Assembly (NCBI GenBank): GCA_944989445.1
Contig: CALYLW010001072.1
Span: forward strand, 268,001 to 332,000
Reading direction: 5' to 3'
Source of the DNA: Ampullaceana balthica
Lineage: Eukaryota > Mollusca > Gastropoda > Lymnaeidae
DNA length: 64,000 nucleotides
The position numbers and the translations under genes are program-made. Below are positions 9,248-19,707 of the stretch, one piece after another. Position 1 is the first letter of the stretch, and each line of letters begins with the position of its first letter. The notes below the pieces were generated by a model that searched no databases, was not told the DNA's origin, and saw nothing but the letters and a program-made list of their open reading frames with translations.

Positions 9248-9489
9248 CGGAAGACTTCATAATGAGTGTGACATAGTTCTGCGACAGATTATCTTCAAAT
9301 CACCTACCAACGGTCCCTATTTTTCTTGTAATTAACTTTGTACAGTGTGTGTCACTGAGTTTGTGAATGTGTGTATGTGTATGTGATAGGATAGTGACCA
9401 GATATTGTGAAAATGCTAGCAACGACTCATTTACGAATTCTCCAAACTGTACATATAAAAGTACGATTGTTTTATCGACGCAGTTTTCA

Positions 9490-9825
9490 AAATTTTAAAA
9501 TAATGTATATTATATATGTTAATCATCAATGTTTTGGCTTTTATTTTACAAATTTTCATTAAATTTTAAATGCAATATAAAACATGGACAAATAAATTTT
9601 AATATATTTTATTGAGACTAATTAAAACTAAATTTAAATAAAACCAATGAACTCCCTGTATACGATAACTTGATTTTTAATAATGCAGCAGTTATCTGGC
9701 TTTGACCATTGTTAAAACAAAATGTTTATCAACATTTACTGACACACACACTCACGCACGCACACACAAACAAGCAAAACGTGATGAGGTTACTTTAGTA
9801 ATAATATTCTTTGAGAGTGTGAAAA
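9490..9825 (-). repeat. Module M fragment, inverted
   Basis: Between two plus-oriented module pieces lies a segment in the opposite sense: 'gataacttgatttttaat', 'gcagcagttatctgg', an AC-rich tract (about 9738-9768), then 'gatgaggttactttagtaa'. These are reverse complements of the GT-tract region of module M. Plus orientation resumes at about 9860 with 'gtcaggtctactgatggcc'. Confidence 0.75.
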
Positions 9826-10390
9826 TACATTGTACATTATTACCCTATTTATATTATTTCTTTGTCAGGTCTACTGATGGCCTACCATAAACAAACTGAA
9901 GTTATTACAGTGATTCCACTGGTTACCCCGGTCCCTACCTACGCTGCTACGTTGTTTCAAACTCACCCCCCCCCCTAAATAAACAACCCTAAAAACAAAG
10001 TTTTTGACTCTAAATTGCTTATATGGGCATTCTTACATAAAAGTATCATTGTCATGTCCCACGCATATAAAGTTTGGTAATTGGGGTAGTTGAAGTGGGG
10101 CACATTTATTTTTTGAGTGGCTTGTATGTTTTAAAGAGCATTCATTTCTGAATATGAAAATGTATGATATTTCAATTTCAGGCGTATGTGTGTTTTTTAT
10201 TGAATATTTAAAAATGTGTATTTTTGGAAAATAGTATGTCGCCAACATAAAACCCATTCACAATTATATTCATATAAACAATTAAAATATCAATTGTTAG
10301 TGTTATTATTGTTTCAATATGTTCATATGTTTTGGAAAATATGTAAAACCATATCAAAGTGTAAGAAAAGTACACTTTTTGTTTTTATTG

Positions 10391-10729
10391 GGCAAAATAA
10401 ACATGTCCCCTGTTTTAGACTCACCGGCGTAGCAACTTGATATTGGACCAAAATAAATATGTCCCCTGTTTTAGACTCACTGTTGTAACAACTTGATATT
10501 GGACCAAAATAAACATGTCCAATGTTTTAGACTTAGAGGTGTGACAACTTGATATTGGACCAAAATAAAAATGTCCCCTGTTTTATACTCACTGTTGTAA
10601 TAACTTGATATTGGACCAAAATAAACATGTCCCCTGTTTTACACTGAGTGGTGTAACAACTTGATATTGGACCTAAATAAACATGTCCCCAGTTTCACAA
10701 TCACTGGTGTAACAACTTGATATTGGACC
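10391..10729. repeat. 56-bp satellite, 6 copies
   Basis: Units carry 'aaataaacatgtcccctg' and 'caacttgatattggacc' at a regular 56-bp spacing (atgtcc at 10403, 10459, 10515, 10571, 10627, 10683). Copies differ at a few bases. I found no single-copy source segment elsewhere in the window. The last copy runs directly into the 31-bp minisatellite. Confidence 0.95.
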
Positions 10730-10734
10730 AAACA

Positions 10735-10856
10735 TCAACCGTGTGTCGTCTGCTGGTGAGAAACATCACCCGTGTGTCATGTGCTGGTGAGAAACATCAC
10801 CCATGTGTCATGTGCTGGTGAGAAACATCACCCGTGTGTCATGTGCTGATGAGAAA
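10735..10856. repeat. 31-bp minisatellite, 4 copies
   Basis: A short array of the same gagaaacatcacccgtgtgt family as at 8071-8387, in the same module position. Confidence 0.9.
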
Positions 10857-11193
10857 CGAAGTGCAGGCTCCAAAGTCCTTCTCCGCCCACCCACTTCCTA
10901 AATAAGTCCCGTGATTTAGTCATTATATTGAATGAAATAGAACTGAAATTTACAAGTGAATCTATTGACCTTACACGCCCTACATCAGAGCTCAAAACAC
11001 AATACAACACAACAAAACATGTGTAACCTTCGTATGTGCGAGTAAATTCTAGTTTTCTTTATTTCCATACTTTTAAACTTACTTTTTTAGAGAATAACTA
11101 TCCGTCAGCTTTTGATTCCCCCCCCCCACCCGCACAATCTTTTATATAGTCGGTCACGACCAGGTGTCCCACGAATGTCACCTTAACCTTAAT

Positions 11194-11209
11194 CTTCACC
11201 CTCTTTCTA

Positions 11210-11260
<51 letters not shown>

Positions 11261-11977
11261 ATCTCTATATCTTTCATTCGCTCTCTCTATGTCTCTCTGT
11301 CTCAATCTATCTCTGTCTCTCTCTTTCTTTCTCTCTCTTTCTTTCTCTCTCTTTCTCTGTCTCTCCATTTCTCCCCGTCTCTTTCTGTCTGTCTCTTGCT
11401 CTGTCTCTTTGTTTCACTTTTTCTCTTTTTGTCTCTTTGTCTTTTCTGCCTCTTTCTCTCCCTCTCTATCTATCACTTTCTTTCTCTCTTTCTCTGTCTG
11501 TCTATCTTTTTCTTCTCTGTCGCTCGCCATCTCCATCTCTCCTTCCCTCAACGACACTTACTGACTGTCTTCGTCTATCACTCCCTCTGTCTCACTCTAA
11601 ATATCTTTCACTCTCTGTGTCTCTTTCTGTATATCTCTATCTTTTCCTATATATCTTTGTTTCTCTCTCTGTCTCTTTGTCTCTCTCTCTCTGATTCTCT
11701 ATCTCTCTCTCTGTTTCTCTCTCTGTTTCTCTCTCTGTTTCTCTCTCTGTTTCCCTCTCTGTTTCTCTCTCTGTTGCTCTAACACTTTCTCTTTCTCCCC
11801 TTCCCTCTCTCTCTCTCTCTCTTTGTTTCTATCTCTCTCTCTCTCTGATTCTCTATCTCTCTCTCTGTTTCTCTCTCTGTTTCTCTCTCTGTTTCCCTAT
11901 CTGTTTCTCTCTCTGTTTCTCTCTCTGTTGCTCTAACACTTTCTCTTTCTCCCCTTCCCTCTCTCTCTCTCTTTGTT

Positions 11978-12020
<43 letters not shown>

Positions 12021-12077
12021 CTCTCTCTCTCTTTGTTTTTTTCTCTCTCTCTCTCTCTTTGTTTCTCTCTCTCTCCG
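11194..12077. repeat. TC-rich tract with internal duplication
   Basis: About 880 bases of polypyrimidine. A segment of roughly 150 bases, marked by 'gttgctctaacactttctc', occurs twice (about 11770 and 11926), showing segmental duplication inside the tract. Open frames rich in Ser/Leu or Arg/Glu are artefacts. Confidence 0.95.
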
Positions 12078-12138
12078 GATGACTTTCTAATGCATATGAC
12101 ATAACGCCACATTGAATTTTCTTCAAATCCCCTACCCC

Positions 12139-13254
12139 CAGGCCCGTATTTCTGCCTAGGCCTACACGGCCCTGGCCTAGGGCCCCAGCCAGCCTAGGGG
12201 CCCCTATTGTGGAATTTTTACATAAGCTCAATAAAGATTTACTTGAACTAAGAGAAAAAATCTTTAATTTAGAAAATTTGAGGAAAACCGAAATTGTCTT
12301 GAACAAATTAACAACTAAAAAACCAACTGAAACATAATTATATTATTCAAAATCAAACAAAGTTCTATTATTTAATGACCCTCTCTTTTATATTTGTAAT
12401 AGAAATTACCGGTGTCACAATATCTGATATTTAAAAGCTAAGCGGAATCCCGAAAAGAAAACAGAATATGAGGAAACGTAAGCGTAAAGTCCAGTTCGAC
12501 GTAGTAAAAGGAAACGAGACCGAACTCTCTTGCAGGGAAAGGTTTAGAGTTACCATTTATAACGTCATTATAGACAGACTAATTACAGATATGGAGACGT
12601 GGATCTGATTATGAGGAGTTAAGTAAAAAGTTTGACTTTCTTACGAAACTACATCATTTGGAATCTAAAGACATCCGTGAAGCAGTCAGAAACCTTATAA
12701 CTTTTTATCTGGGGGATTGGAATAGGACTTTGTAAAACGAGTGTCTGCACCTGCAAGTCCATTTGTCGTCAAATGATGAAGTTTTGTTATTATCGTCACT
12801 GAATCTATACAACTACCATCTGAAAAATTGATTTTGGATATTTCCAAAACCGTAGGAATTGCGCTCTGAATGCTGTTGTGCACAACAGCATCAAATCGCT
12901 CGTTTTCAGCGCTAAAGAATTAAGGTCTAACATAAAAGAGAACAGGCTCAATTTACTCTCTGTAATGTACATAAAGTCAGAAATAATGCAGTCAATGGAC
13001 TATGATGACGTCATCATTCTTTTGCACAGAAGAAAGTTCGTAGTAAGATTATGTAAATTTTATAGAATAACGTAACTATGGTAATATAGAGTGTGTTATT
13101 CTAATGTTTATTAAAGTCATTAAAGGCACTAAAAAATTACATGTTCTGCTCTAGTACATTTAATTTGTTAAATTTCCAAAACAGTTTCGAGATGGTCGGG
13201 GGGCCCAAATGACAAAAGTAACTAGGGGCCATGGGTCTCTTAAGTCTCGGCCTG
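12139..13254 (+). mobile_element. hAT transposon relic with perfect 8-bp target duplication
   Basis: The element starts caggcccgtatttc and ends aagtctcggcctg, imperfect inverted termini of hAT type. The octamer cctacccc flanks it exactly at 12131-12138 and 13255-13262. Removing the element and one octamer restores continuous module M sequence. It is 1.1 kb long and holds the degraded C-terminal part of a transposase, so it is an internally deleted, dead copy. Subterminal 'ggcccc' runs are typical of this group. Confidence 0.9.
12468..13075 (+). pseudogene. hAT transposase remnant (ZMYM1-like C-terminus)
   Basis: Three pieces in different frames. Piece one (12468-12608) has RFRVTIYNVIIDRL and ends in a stop. 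Piece two (12604-12735) has YEELSKKFDFL and IREAVRNLITFY. Piece three, ending at 13075, has SFSALK then ENRLNLLSVMYIKSEIMQ. These match in order the C-terminal half of hAT transposases related to zinc finger MYM-type proteins, ending in the dimerisation region (SFSALKxLR...RLxxLxxLxIxxxI). Frameshifts and stops make it non-functional, and the catalytic N-terminal part is absent. Confidence 0.8.
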
Positions 13255-13359
13255 CCTACCCCCACCCACTTCCTTTTTTCTAACTTTGTACAGTTTGTGT
13301 CACTGAATGTCATAGTGTGTGTATGTGATAGGGAGTGAACAGGTCTCTTTATAATAAGT

Positions 13360-14000
13360 AGTGCATGGGGGATACGAATTCTTAAAAGAAAGTTATTACT
13401 GAAGTAAACTCATCACCTTTTGCGCCCGCGCATGTGTGTGTGTGTCTCTGAGTGTGTGTGTGTGTGTGAGAGGTAAGTTTTGATAATTTCTTGTTTTAAC
13501 AGTCACAACCAGTTAACTACTGCATTAAAAATCAAGTTATCGTATAAAGGGAGTTAATCTATTGTTTCAATTACCGTATGTTTTTTAGCGTCAAAAATAT
13601 TATTTTAAAAAAATTATTTGACCTCGTTTTTTAATCAATATACATTGTAACGATAAAATTTAATAATATATACAACATTTTAATGAATTACATATATAAT
13701 AAACCTTATTTTAAAAAAATTAAAACTATGTTTTTTTAACAATCTTAGACATTTATATATTTAGGAAATAAACTTTCTTCACTTGTACATTAATTACATA
13801 TCTTTATTGCCATTATTTGACAGGTCTACCAATGGCCTACCATAATAAGACAAGTGATTATAATTAAGGTACTAGGTTCCAAATTTAACGTAAAACGTTA
13901 CCAAGTAAAGGCCCTATATATTTCAAAATAACAAACTTGTTGCTACTTAAATCAACTAAAGGGTTAAGAACGATGCTCCTTTTAAGCTGTGCAGCCGCGC
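13360..14000 (+). repeat. Module M, plus copy 4 (partial)
   Basis: Contains a GT tract (about 13432-13470), 'agtcacaaccagttaact' (about 13500), AT-rich DNA, 'acaggtctaccaatggcc' (about 13821) and a degraded 'cttgttgctacttaaa' (about 13935). It ends at a GC-rich pair of 'gccgcgcggaaat...aactggc' repeats at about 13990-14042. No gene visible. Confidence 0.75.
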
Positions 14001-14432
14001 GGAAATTTAACTGGCGCCGCGCGGAAATCTAACTGGCGCCGCTTACCAGTTTAGAATTACAACGAAGAAATTTTTTTTGCACACAAAAAATGGATCATGC
14101 GCAAATTTTGACACGCAATTTTTCTACACATGGACAATCGAAAATAAAATGGAACATTGGTCAAGACAGGAGACTTAGAGTCCCAGGGCTTCTCGTCCAC
14201 GAAGACACAGTGGACACCAGGTTCCACCTGCACAAGGTCTCTACCATGATAGGCGGAGATGGAATGCTGGACATCACACATGATTCATGTGCTGGAGAAC
14301 GCACATCATTCGTGCGCCATTTGCTGCTGAGAAAAAGACACTGTGAGACACAGGGTGTTCGTTTACAATCTATTTCTAACACTCCATGTGTGATATAGTA
14401 AGCTACTTTTTAAGATAGATTCTTGCATTCCA
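14001..14432. other. Unclassified stretch, no gene supported
   Basis: Holds two GC-rich repeats of about 22 bp, then sequence with degenerate 'gtgctggagaacgcacatca' units that may be diverged relatives of the 31-bp minisatellite. Overlapping open frames of 70-100 codons on both strands show no recognisable domain and are not supported as genes. Confidence 0.4.
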
Positions 14433-14826
14433 TGTAGGCAATAGTGCTCTAGTTGATTCTAGCACTCCATGTAGGATATAGTGCTCTAGTTGATTCTAGC
14501 ACTCCATGTAGGACATAGTACTCTAATTGATTCTAGCACTCCATGTAGGACATAGTGCTCTAGTTGATTCTAGCACTCCATGTAGGACATAGTGCTCTAG
14601 TTGATTCTAGCACTCTATGTGTAGGACATAGTGCTCTAGTTGATTCTAGCACTCTATGTGTAGGACATAGTGCTCTACTTGATTCTAGCACTCTATGTGT
14701 AGGACATAGTGTTCTAGTTGATTCTAGCACTCTATGTGTAGGACATAGTGCTCTAGTTGATTCTAGCACTCTATGTGTAGGACATAGTGCTCTAGTTGAT
14801 TCTAGCACTCTATGTGTAGGACATAG
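14433..14826. repeat. 37/39-bp satellite, about 10 copies
   Basis: Units carry 'ctctagttgattctagcac' and 'gtaggacatagtg'. The first units are 37 bp and later ones 39 bp, differing by insertion of 'gt' in 'tatgtgtagg'. The 39-bp form is the expanded one and is nearly uniform. Frames such as VGHSALVDSSTLC (plus) are artefacts of the 39-bp period. Confidence 0.95.
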
Positions 14827-14874
14827 GTTGCTAGTTTATGGACTAGATAGTTTTATAACACGTTACACGTTGAA

Positions 14875-15062
14875 AGACGTGCAGAAGTGAAATTTGATCT
14901 ACCATCTACATAAACAGAGTAAATGTGGCCTATGATCTTATAACGTACACAAGTGAAAGTAGATCTAGATAAACAGAGTAAAAATGTTTATGATCGTATA
15001 ACGTGCACAATTTAAAGTAGATCTACATAAACAGAGTAAATGTGGTTTATTATCGTATAACG
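14875..15062. repeat. About 60-bp tandem repeat, 3 copies
   Basis: Three diverged units contain 'gatctacataaacagagtaa' and end 'gtataacg'. The unit starts immediately after the 37/39-bp satellite. Confidence 0.85.
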
Positions 15063-15186
15063 AAACTGTACTTTAACAAGTTCATTTATAACTGTAGTGT
15101 GGACTTCCCTCCGGGGTGGGGGGGGGGCTTTTCTTTGTCTAATTGTGTTGAATTTACAACAATTTTAGTTTCTGGGATTTTTACCA

Positions 15187-16077
15187 TGTTTTTATTGACT
15201 TGCTTTTGTGTCTGTCTGTCTGTTGGCAATTTTTTCAAATTTGTCAACGTAAAATAAAACCACTTCTGATGGTCCTAGAGAGCTAAAATTCTTACCACAT
15301 ATAGATCTTGGATGACAATACATTGTATCAAAATTTCAGATCGATCGAATGTACCACAATTACAACAATTAAATTAATGCATGTTTTAGTTTATATAAGC
15401 AACTGTATCCGACTGCTGTTGTTAGATTTCACGTGGTATTAACGTTGGGCGGGTGCTGATAAGGTGTTTGTTAAAAAAAATTTTTAGTCCCATAACCCCG
15501 TAGTCGTTAAGGGGTTCTAATGTTTCCATTAGAAAATTCTCGGGGTTGATAGACCTGGTGGCGCCCATCCTTCTCCAGGTCAGCGGAGGGCTCTCTTAGC
15601 GTTAGTCATTCATTTTTAAATTCCTTATTTTAACTTCGAAATCTTGTCGCCATCTCTGTCGTGATCTCTTCGTACGTCGGGCAGAAAAACAAAAGTCAAT
15701 AAAACAAACCCGTAAAAACAAAGTTTTTGACTATAAATCCCTTATATATGAGACATAACTAAAAGTATTGATTATGTTCAAATACGACAAACATGTACAG
15801 ACTGAATCTGTCTTAACTGCCATTTGCTTTATAACCCGGGGGGTGGGGGGGTGGGTGAGGGGAAAGGTCTGGTCACTGATCGCTGGACCGAGCTCAGCGG
15901 GACACGTAAAATGTAAACAAAAGCACCTCGGTACATCGCTCCAACTCGCGAACTGAGATGTCACGTGAAAAAAAAACTAACCGTGAAATTGAATTACATA
16001 CCTCGTATAAAGATAAACTAAAAATGCATTAATTTAATTACGGTACGTTCGATCAATCTGAAATTTTGATACGATGC
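15187..16077 (+). mobile_element. Foldback element, dispersed repeat F copy 2
   Basis: The left part (15187-15470) repeats 721-1030. An arm at 15321-15396 ('caaaatttcagatcgatcg...ttaaattaatgcat') is the reverse complement, with mismatches, of 16013-16077. The interior includes a GC-rich segment ('cctggtggcgcccatcc', about 15559) of unknown origin and 'gagacataactaaaa', shared with about 1640. No conserved coding frame. It appears to be a non-autonomous inverted-repeat element. Confidence 0.65.
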
Positions 16078-16089
16078 ATTGTTATGTGA

Positions 16090-17526
16090 CACGGGGCACA
16101 CTTAATAAATTTTTGAACAGTCACATTTTGTTCGACTCTTTAATGTTATATATAAATAACCATTTTTGAAAGCAATTGTTTTGTTTAGTAACAAAATTAT
16201 TGATTTGAAATGTCTTTTGATGTAATCTAGAATGATGGTTAATGGGGTTTTCCAGCTTTGTGAATGCTTAAGTTAGATTGTTGCGTAGTGCGCATTATAT
16301 TGACACATTCTTGGTGTGATGTAGCATGAGGGGATATGACGTCATATTGTGTTTAGTTTCAGAATTACTTATTTGAATGGACGTTTATTGTAATCTAGAA
16401 TGATTTCCCTTGATAAAAAATCGGAAATTCCTTGTTGGAAATTGCGTTTAAATACTTAGAGTTTTCATTTCTTGTTTTTACTTGTACTTACTTTATAATA
16501 TAGATGCGTTTAAAATATTTGAATACAATTTGTACACGATTGATTGAATTAATATTTTTACAAGTGTGATTGAAATAATAATTGCGAATTTTGTTTTGAT
16601 GTAATTCATAACTCGACATTTATTTTTTTAAAAACAACAAAATATATATAGTGACTTAATTGTATGTGTAAAGTGATGGCCTATGTCAAATATACTGTAA
16701 CGCCATAAAGGTTTACATAAGCTATATATATACTATTATACAATTTAAATTTTGGCTACCGGTCGTATTAACAGAAGTAGATTAAACTTAATAAAGTGAT
16801 CCTGAAAAAGCTTAATTAATATGTATTGCGACTAGAGCATGTTATGTTCATTCCTTTGTAGTCTGAATAACATATGCCATTTTAAAAATCTCATTTTAGT
16901 CATTGTTTTACATACGTTTATTAAGAGATCGTTGAATCTTATTTTTTTAATGTGGTATAAAATGTATTTAATATTCTGAAACAAAATATTGTGTTTGGGT
17001 ATGGAATATAAATTACAAAATATTATCAGTAAAAGGGAATAAACAAAGAATTTTATTCCTTTTTGAAATTATACCAATTGCATACAAGCTGTGAATTGAA
17101 ATCGTAAAATATAGATAAAAATACATAAAGATTAAAATAGTATTTCCTTGTTCAAACAACAATGAAGACGTTAAAAGAAAGAGTTATTTTGGTCCTGTAA
17201 TGTACTTTTAACAATACTTTATTTTCAGAGGCAAGCTTTCTATAATCTTTTATTGTCTAAATATGGTGCAAACATTTTCTTGAAATCATGTTACTACGAC
17301 TGCTTTTGTTTCTTTAAAGTTTTTTAGAAAGTTCATTTCATTTATAACCTTTATAATTTAGTTTATTAGCGCTATGGGTTAAGTAGCTTTTGCCTTTTTG
17401 AATGGGGAAAAGCAATATGTTCCTTATCTCATAGACGCTGTTCAAATATCGTATTACTTACAATTGTGTTACGATGCAGTTTTGTAAATATATAAGAGCT
17501 TTTTGAGGGACGAGGGTGGTAGGATA
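16090..17526. other. AT-rich DNA, nothing recognised
   Basis: About 1.4 kb without a long open frame, tandem repeat or transposon end that I can identify. Two diverged stretches share 'gtaatctagaatgat' (about 16224 and 16391), possibly a very old duplication. Confidence 0.5.
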
Positions 17527-19010
17527 CAGGGCCGTCTTAACGCATAGGACCGTTTGGCAATTGCCGGGGGCCCACGAGCATACGGGCCCCATGCGAATAT
17601 GTTTATAAAAATCTCATAATTTTGTGTTTATATGCGAAAGGCCCTTTTAAGTTTATCAATCACTTTCAACCTTGGACCAAGTGAAAGCTCTCTAACGCGC
17701 CGTGTTTAAAAATGTAGGTCCCGCGAGCTTGCGCACAAAACAGTATAGCTATGTAGGAATACTGTAACACTATGCGTTGGTTCCAATTTAATTTTCTTAA
17801 AGAGAACAAAATTCCACTATCAAACTGCCGTGGCCAATCATACGATAATGCGTCAAATATGTCTGGACGATACACTGGATTGCAGGCACGTATTCATGAA
17901 ATCAATGAGTCTGCCATCTATGTCTCCTGTACAGAAAGGATACAGCCTGAATTTGGTGGGAGTAAAATCTGCAGAGTGTTGTCTACAGTCTATAAAATTC
18001 TTTGACTTTGTTCAGCACCTGTATACATTTTTTGCTGGTTCTACTCATCGCTGGAATGCATTGACATCATATTTAGAAAAAGATGTTGTGGTCAAGCGTC
18101 TGTCTAACACACGTTGGTCAGCACCTTTTGGTGCTGTTCATGCTTTGTGTAGGGGTGTCGACAAAATAAAACATGCACTGGATTCTATATCAGGAGACAA
18201 TAAACAACAAGTGACAACAAGGTGTGAGACGTAAGGTTTTGAGCGAAAAAATGGAACACCTTGAAACAATCTTTCTTACAATTCTTTGAAGGACATTCTG
18301 GAAAGGATGAATACAATAAGCAAAGTTTTACAATCAAAGGATGTGAACATCCTAGTTGCCACAAATCTTCCTTAGTCGCTGAAAAGCTATCTTCAGGAAA
18401 CTAGAGACAAATTCATTGAATAAGAGTTAAAAGCCAGGAGTATGTGTCCATATGCCGATTACTGTGATTATGATGGAAAAAAACGGGAACGAACCCGAAT
18501 TGTTTGTTTTAGTAGGTATGATTGGCCAGGAGAAGAGTTACTTCTAAATAAGTCCAAAAAATTCTCGGTAGAAACTTTACTCCCTATTCTGGACACTTTA
18601 ATCGTTGAACTAACAAGACGTTCAGAGGCGTATTCACAAATGCGAACATTTTGCCAATACGTACCACAAGGACTTGAGTTATGACGAAGCTTTAAATGAA
18701 TGTGAGCATCTCAAGTATTACATGGCTCTTGATGAAAATTGCGAGACTCTCTCTGCACTGTACAGAAAAATAATTTCGAACAATTTTTAAAATCTGTTTT
18801 TTCGAACATTGAAATTGCACTCAGAGTGTTCATGTGCATGATGGTGAGCAACTGTACAGAAGAACGTTATTTTTCAAGATTTAAACGTATAAAAAATCAG
18901 CTTCGTAGTCCAATGGGACAGCATGGTTTGAACTGGCTTTCGCTCATGAGCATAGAAAATGACATCCTCAAGACCATTTACTTCTAGCCGATAATAAAAC
19001 AATTTTCAGA
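17527..19010 (+). mobile_element. hAT transposon relic, 5' terminus identified
   Basis: The left end cagggccgtcttaacgc, followed by 'ggcccacgagcatacgggcc', has the style of hAT termini. A broken transposase follows. I could not find the matching right end or a target duplication, so the right boundary is approximate, set just past the last coding piece. Confidence 0.7.
17772..18987 (+). pseudogene. hAT transposase pseudogene (ZMYM1-like)
   Basis: At least four pieces in shifted frames. Piece one (from 17772) has NCRGQSYDNASNMSG, the hallmark 'RGQxYDxAxxMSG' block of the hAT catalytic core. The next (to 18234) has SLNLVG and STHRWNAL, then LSNTRWS, from the insertion domain. The piece at 18442-18684 includes ETLLPILDTLIVEL. 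The last (18739-18987) has RYFSRFKRIKNQLRS and LSLMSIENDIL, the dimerisation region. Frameshifts and stops separate the pieces and the N-terminal BED/TTF zinc-finger part is missing. It cannot encode an active enzyme. Confidence 0.85.
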
Positions 19011-19339
19011 AAAGAAACGTTGCAAAAGCTTGTTATAATACCGTACTAAATTTTTTCCATTACGAATGTTAATACTTTTGTTTGACCTTGTGTAATAGAT
19101 GAAATATGTTATATTGCTTATTATTTTTTAAAAAAACATAATATGTAAATATGTGTTTTTGTGTGTAAATGTATTTCGTTTTGTAAACATCATAAGTAAC
19201 ACTATAAAACATCTAAATAAAATATCTTTTCTTTGTTTTTCATGTTGAATGTTGATTATAGTTTTATAGTTGCAGCTGTACAGCATGTCTTAACAACAAT
19301 GTTGCTGAAATTAGTATAGTGATAATAAAATAAATAATA
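19011..19339. other. AT-rich DNA, nothing recognised
   Basis: About 330 bases after the hAT coding remnant, with no repeat, terminus or open frame that I can identify. It may include the 3' subterminal part of the hAT element. Confidence 0.4.
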
Positions 19340-19707
19340 AATAAATCGTATATAAGGGGTTAATAAACATTTTAATATTTTTTAGCCTCAAAATAAGTAT
19401 TAAAATTTATTTTTCCTTCCTTTGTATTGAATATAAAACGAAATAATAATTTATAAAACTCAAGCCAAAACATTGATGACTTATACATAAAATAATATAG
19501 TATAAATTATTTAAAACATTTAAAAAACTGCGTGTCTATAACAATATGATATATATATACACAGAGAAAGTTAAATTTTGGCTTCCATAGGATATAAACA
19601 AAAGCTTTTGTCATTTTTTGTCAGGTCTACTGATGGCCTAACAGAAACAGACTTATATTATCACAGGGAGTCCACTGCTTATCCCGGTGCCTATCTTACG
19701 CTGCTTC
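19340..19707 (+). repeat. Module M fragment, plus
   Basis: AT-rich module DNA leading to 'gtcaggtctactgatggcc' (about 19620). It carries gtctactg at 19625 and gtccactg at 19670, exactly 45 bp apart, without any array. It is interrupted by element C at 19708. Confidence 0.75.

Larger units (their letters stand above)
6807..9420 (+). repeat. Module M, plus copy 2 (full cycle)
   Basis: This is the clearest complete cycle. It contains a GT tract (about 6858-6968), the segment before the MITE ('gctgccagttatctaatg'), AT-rich DNA, 'caggtctaccaatggcc' (about 7556), 'accagctcgttgttactt' (about 7941), the 31-bp minisatellite, 'gtgaatctattgacacccc' (about 8487), a TC tract, 'gacttcataatgagtgtg' (about 9252), 'tttgtacagtgtgtgtcac' and 'gtgaccag' (about 9394). 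Apart from the insertions listed separately, it shows no gene. Confidence 0.8.
9858..13360 (+). repeat. Module M, plus copy 3 (expanded and interrupted)
   Basis: Runs from 'gtcaggtctactgatggcc' (9864) through a 56-bp satellite, the 31-bp minisatellite, the 'gtgaatctattgacc' block (about 10947), a TC tract, 'gatgactttctaatgcat' and, after a hAT insertion, 'ctttgtacagtttgtgtca' and 'gtgaacaggtctcttt'. At 9869 and 9914 it has near-identical octamers spaced 45 bp, the period of the satellite at 52537. Confidence 0.75.

Noticed and set aside
8604..9335. Arg/Glu-rich minus frames and Ser/Leu-rich plus frames in TC tracts (also at 11164-12306, 31595-32041, 32972-34633, 46846-47343 and 51461-52025)
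   Set aside because: All are translations of polypyrimidine or polypurine tracts of module M and change frame freely between copies.
14057..14398. Overlapping 70-100-codon frames on both strands
   Set aside because: They have no recognisable domain, no splice context and lie next to degenerate minisatellite units. Probably chance frames.
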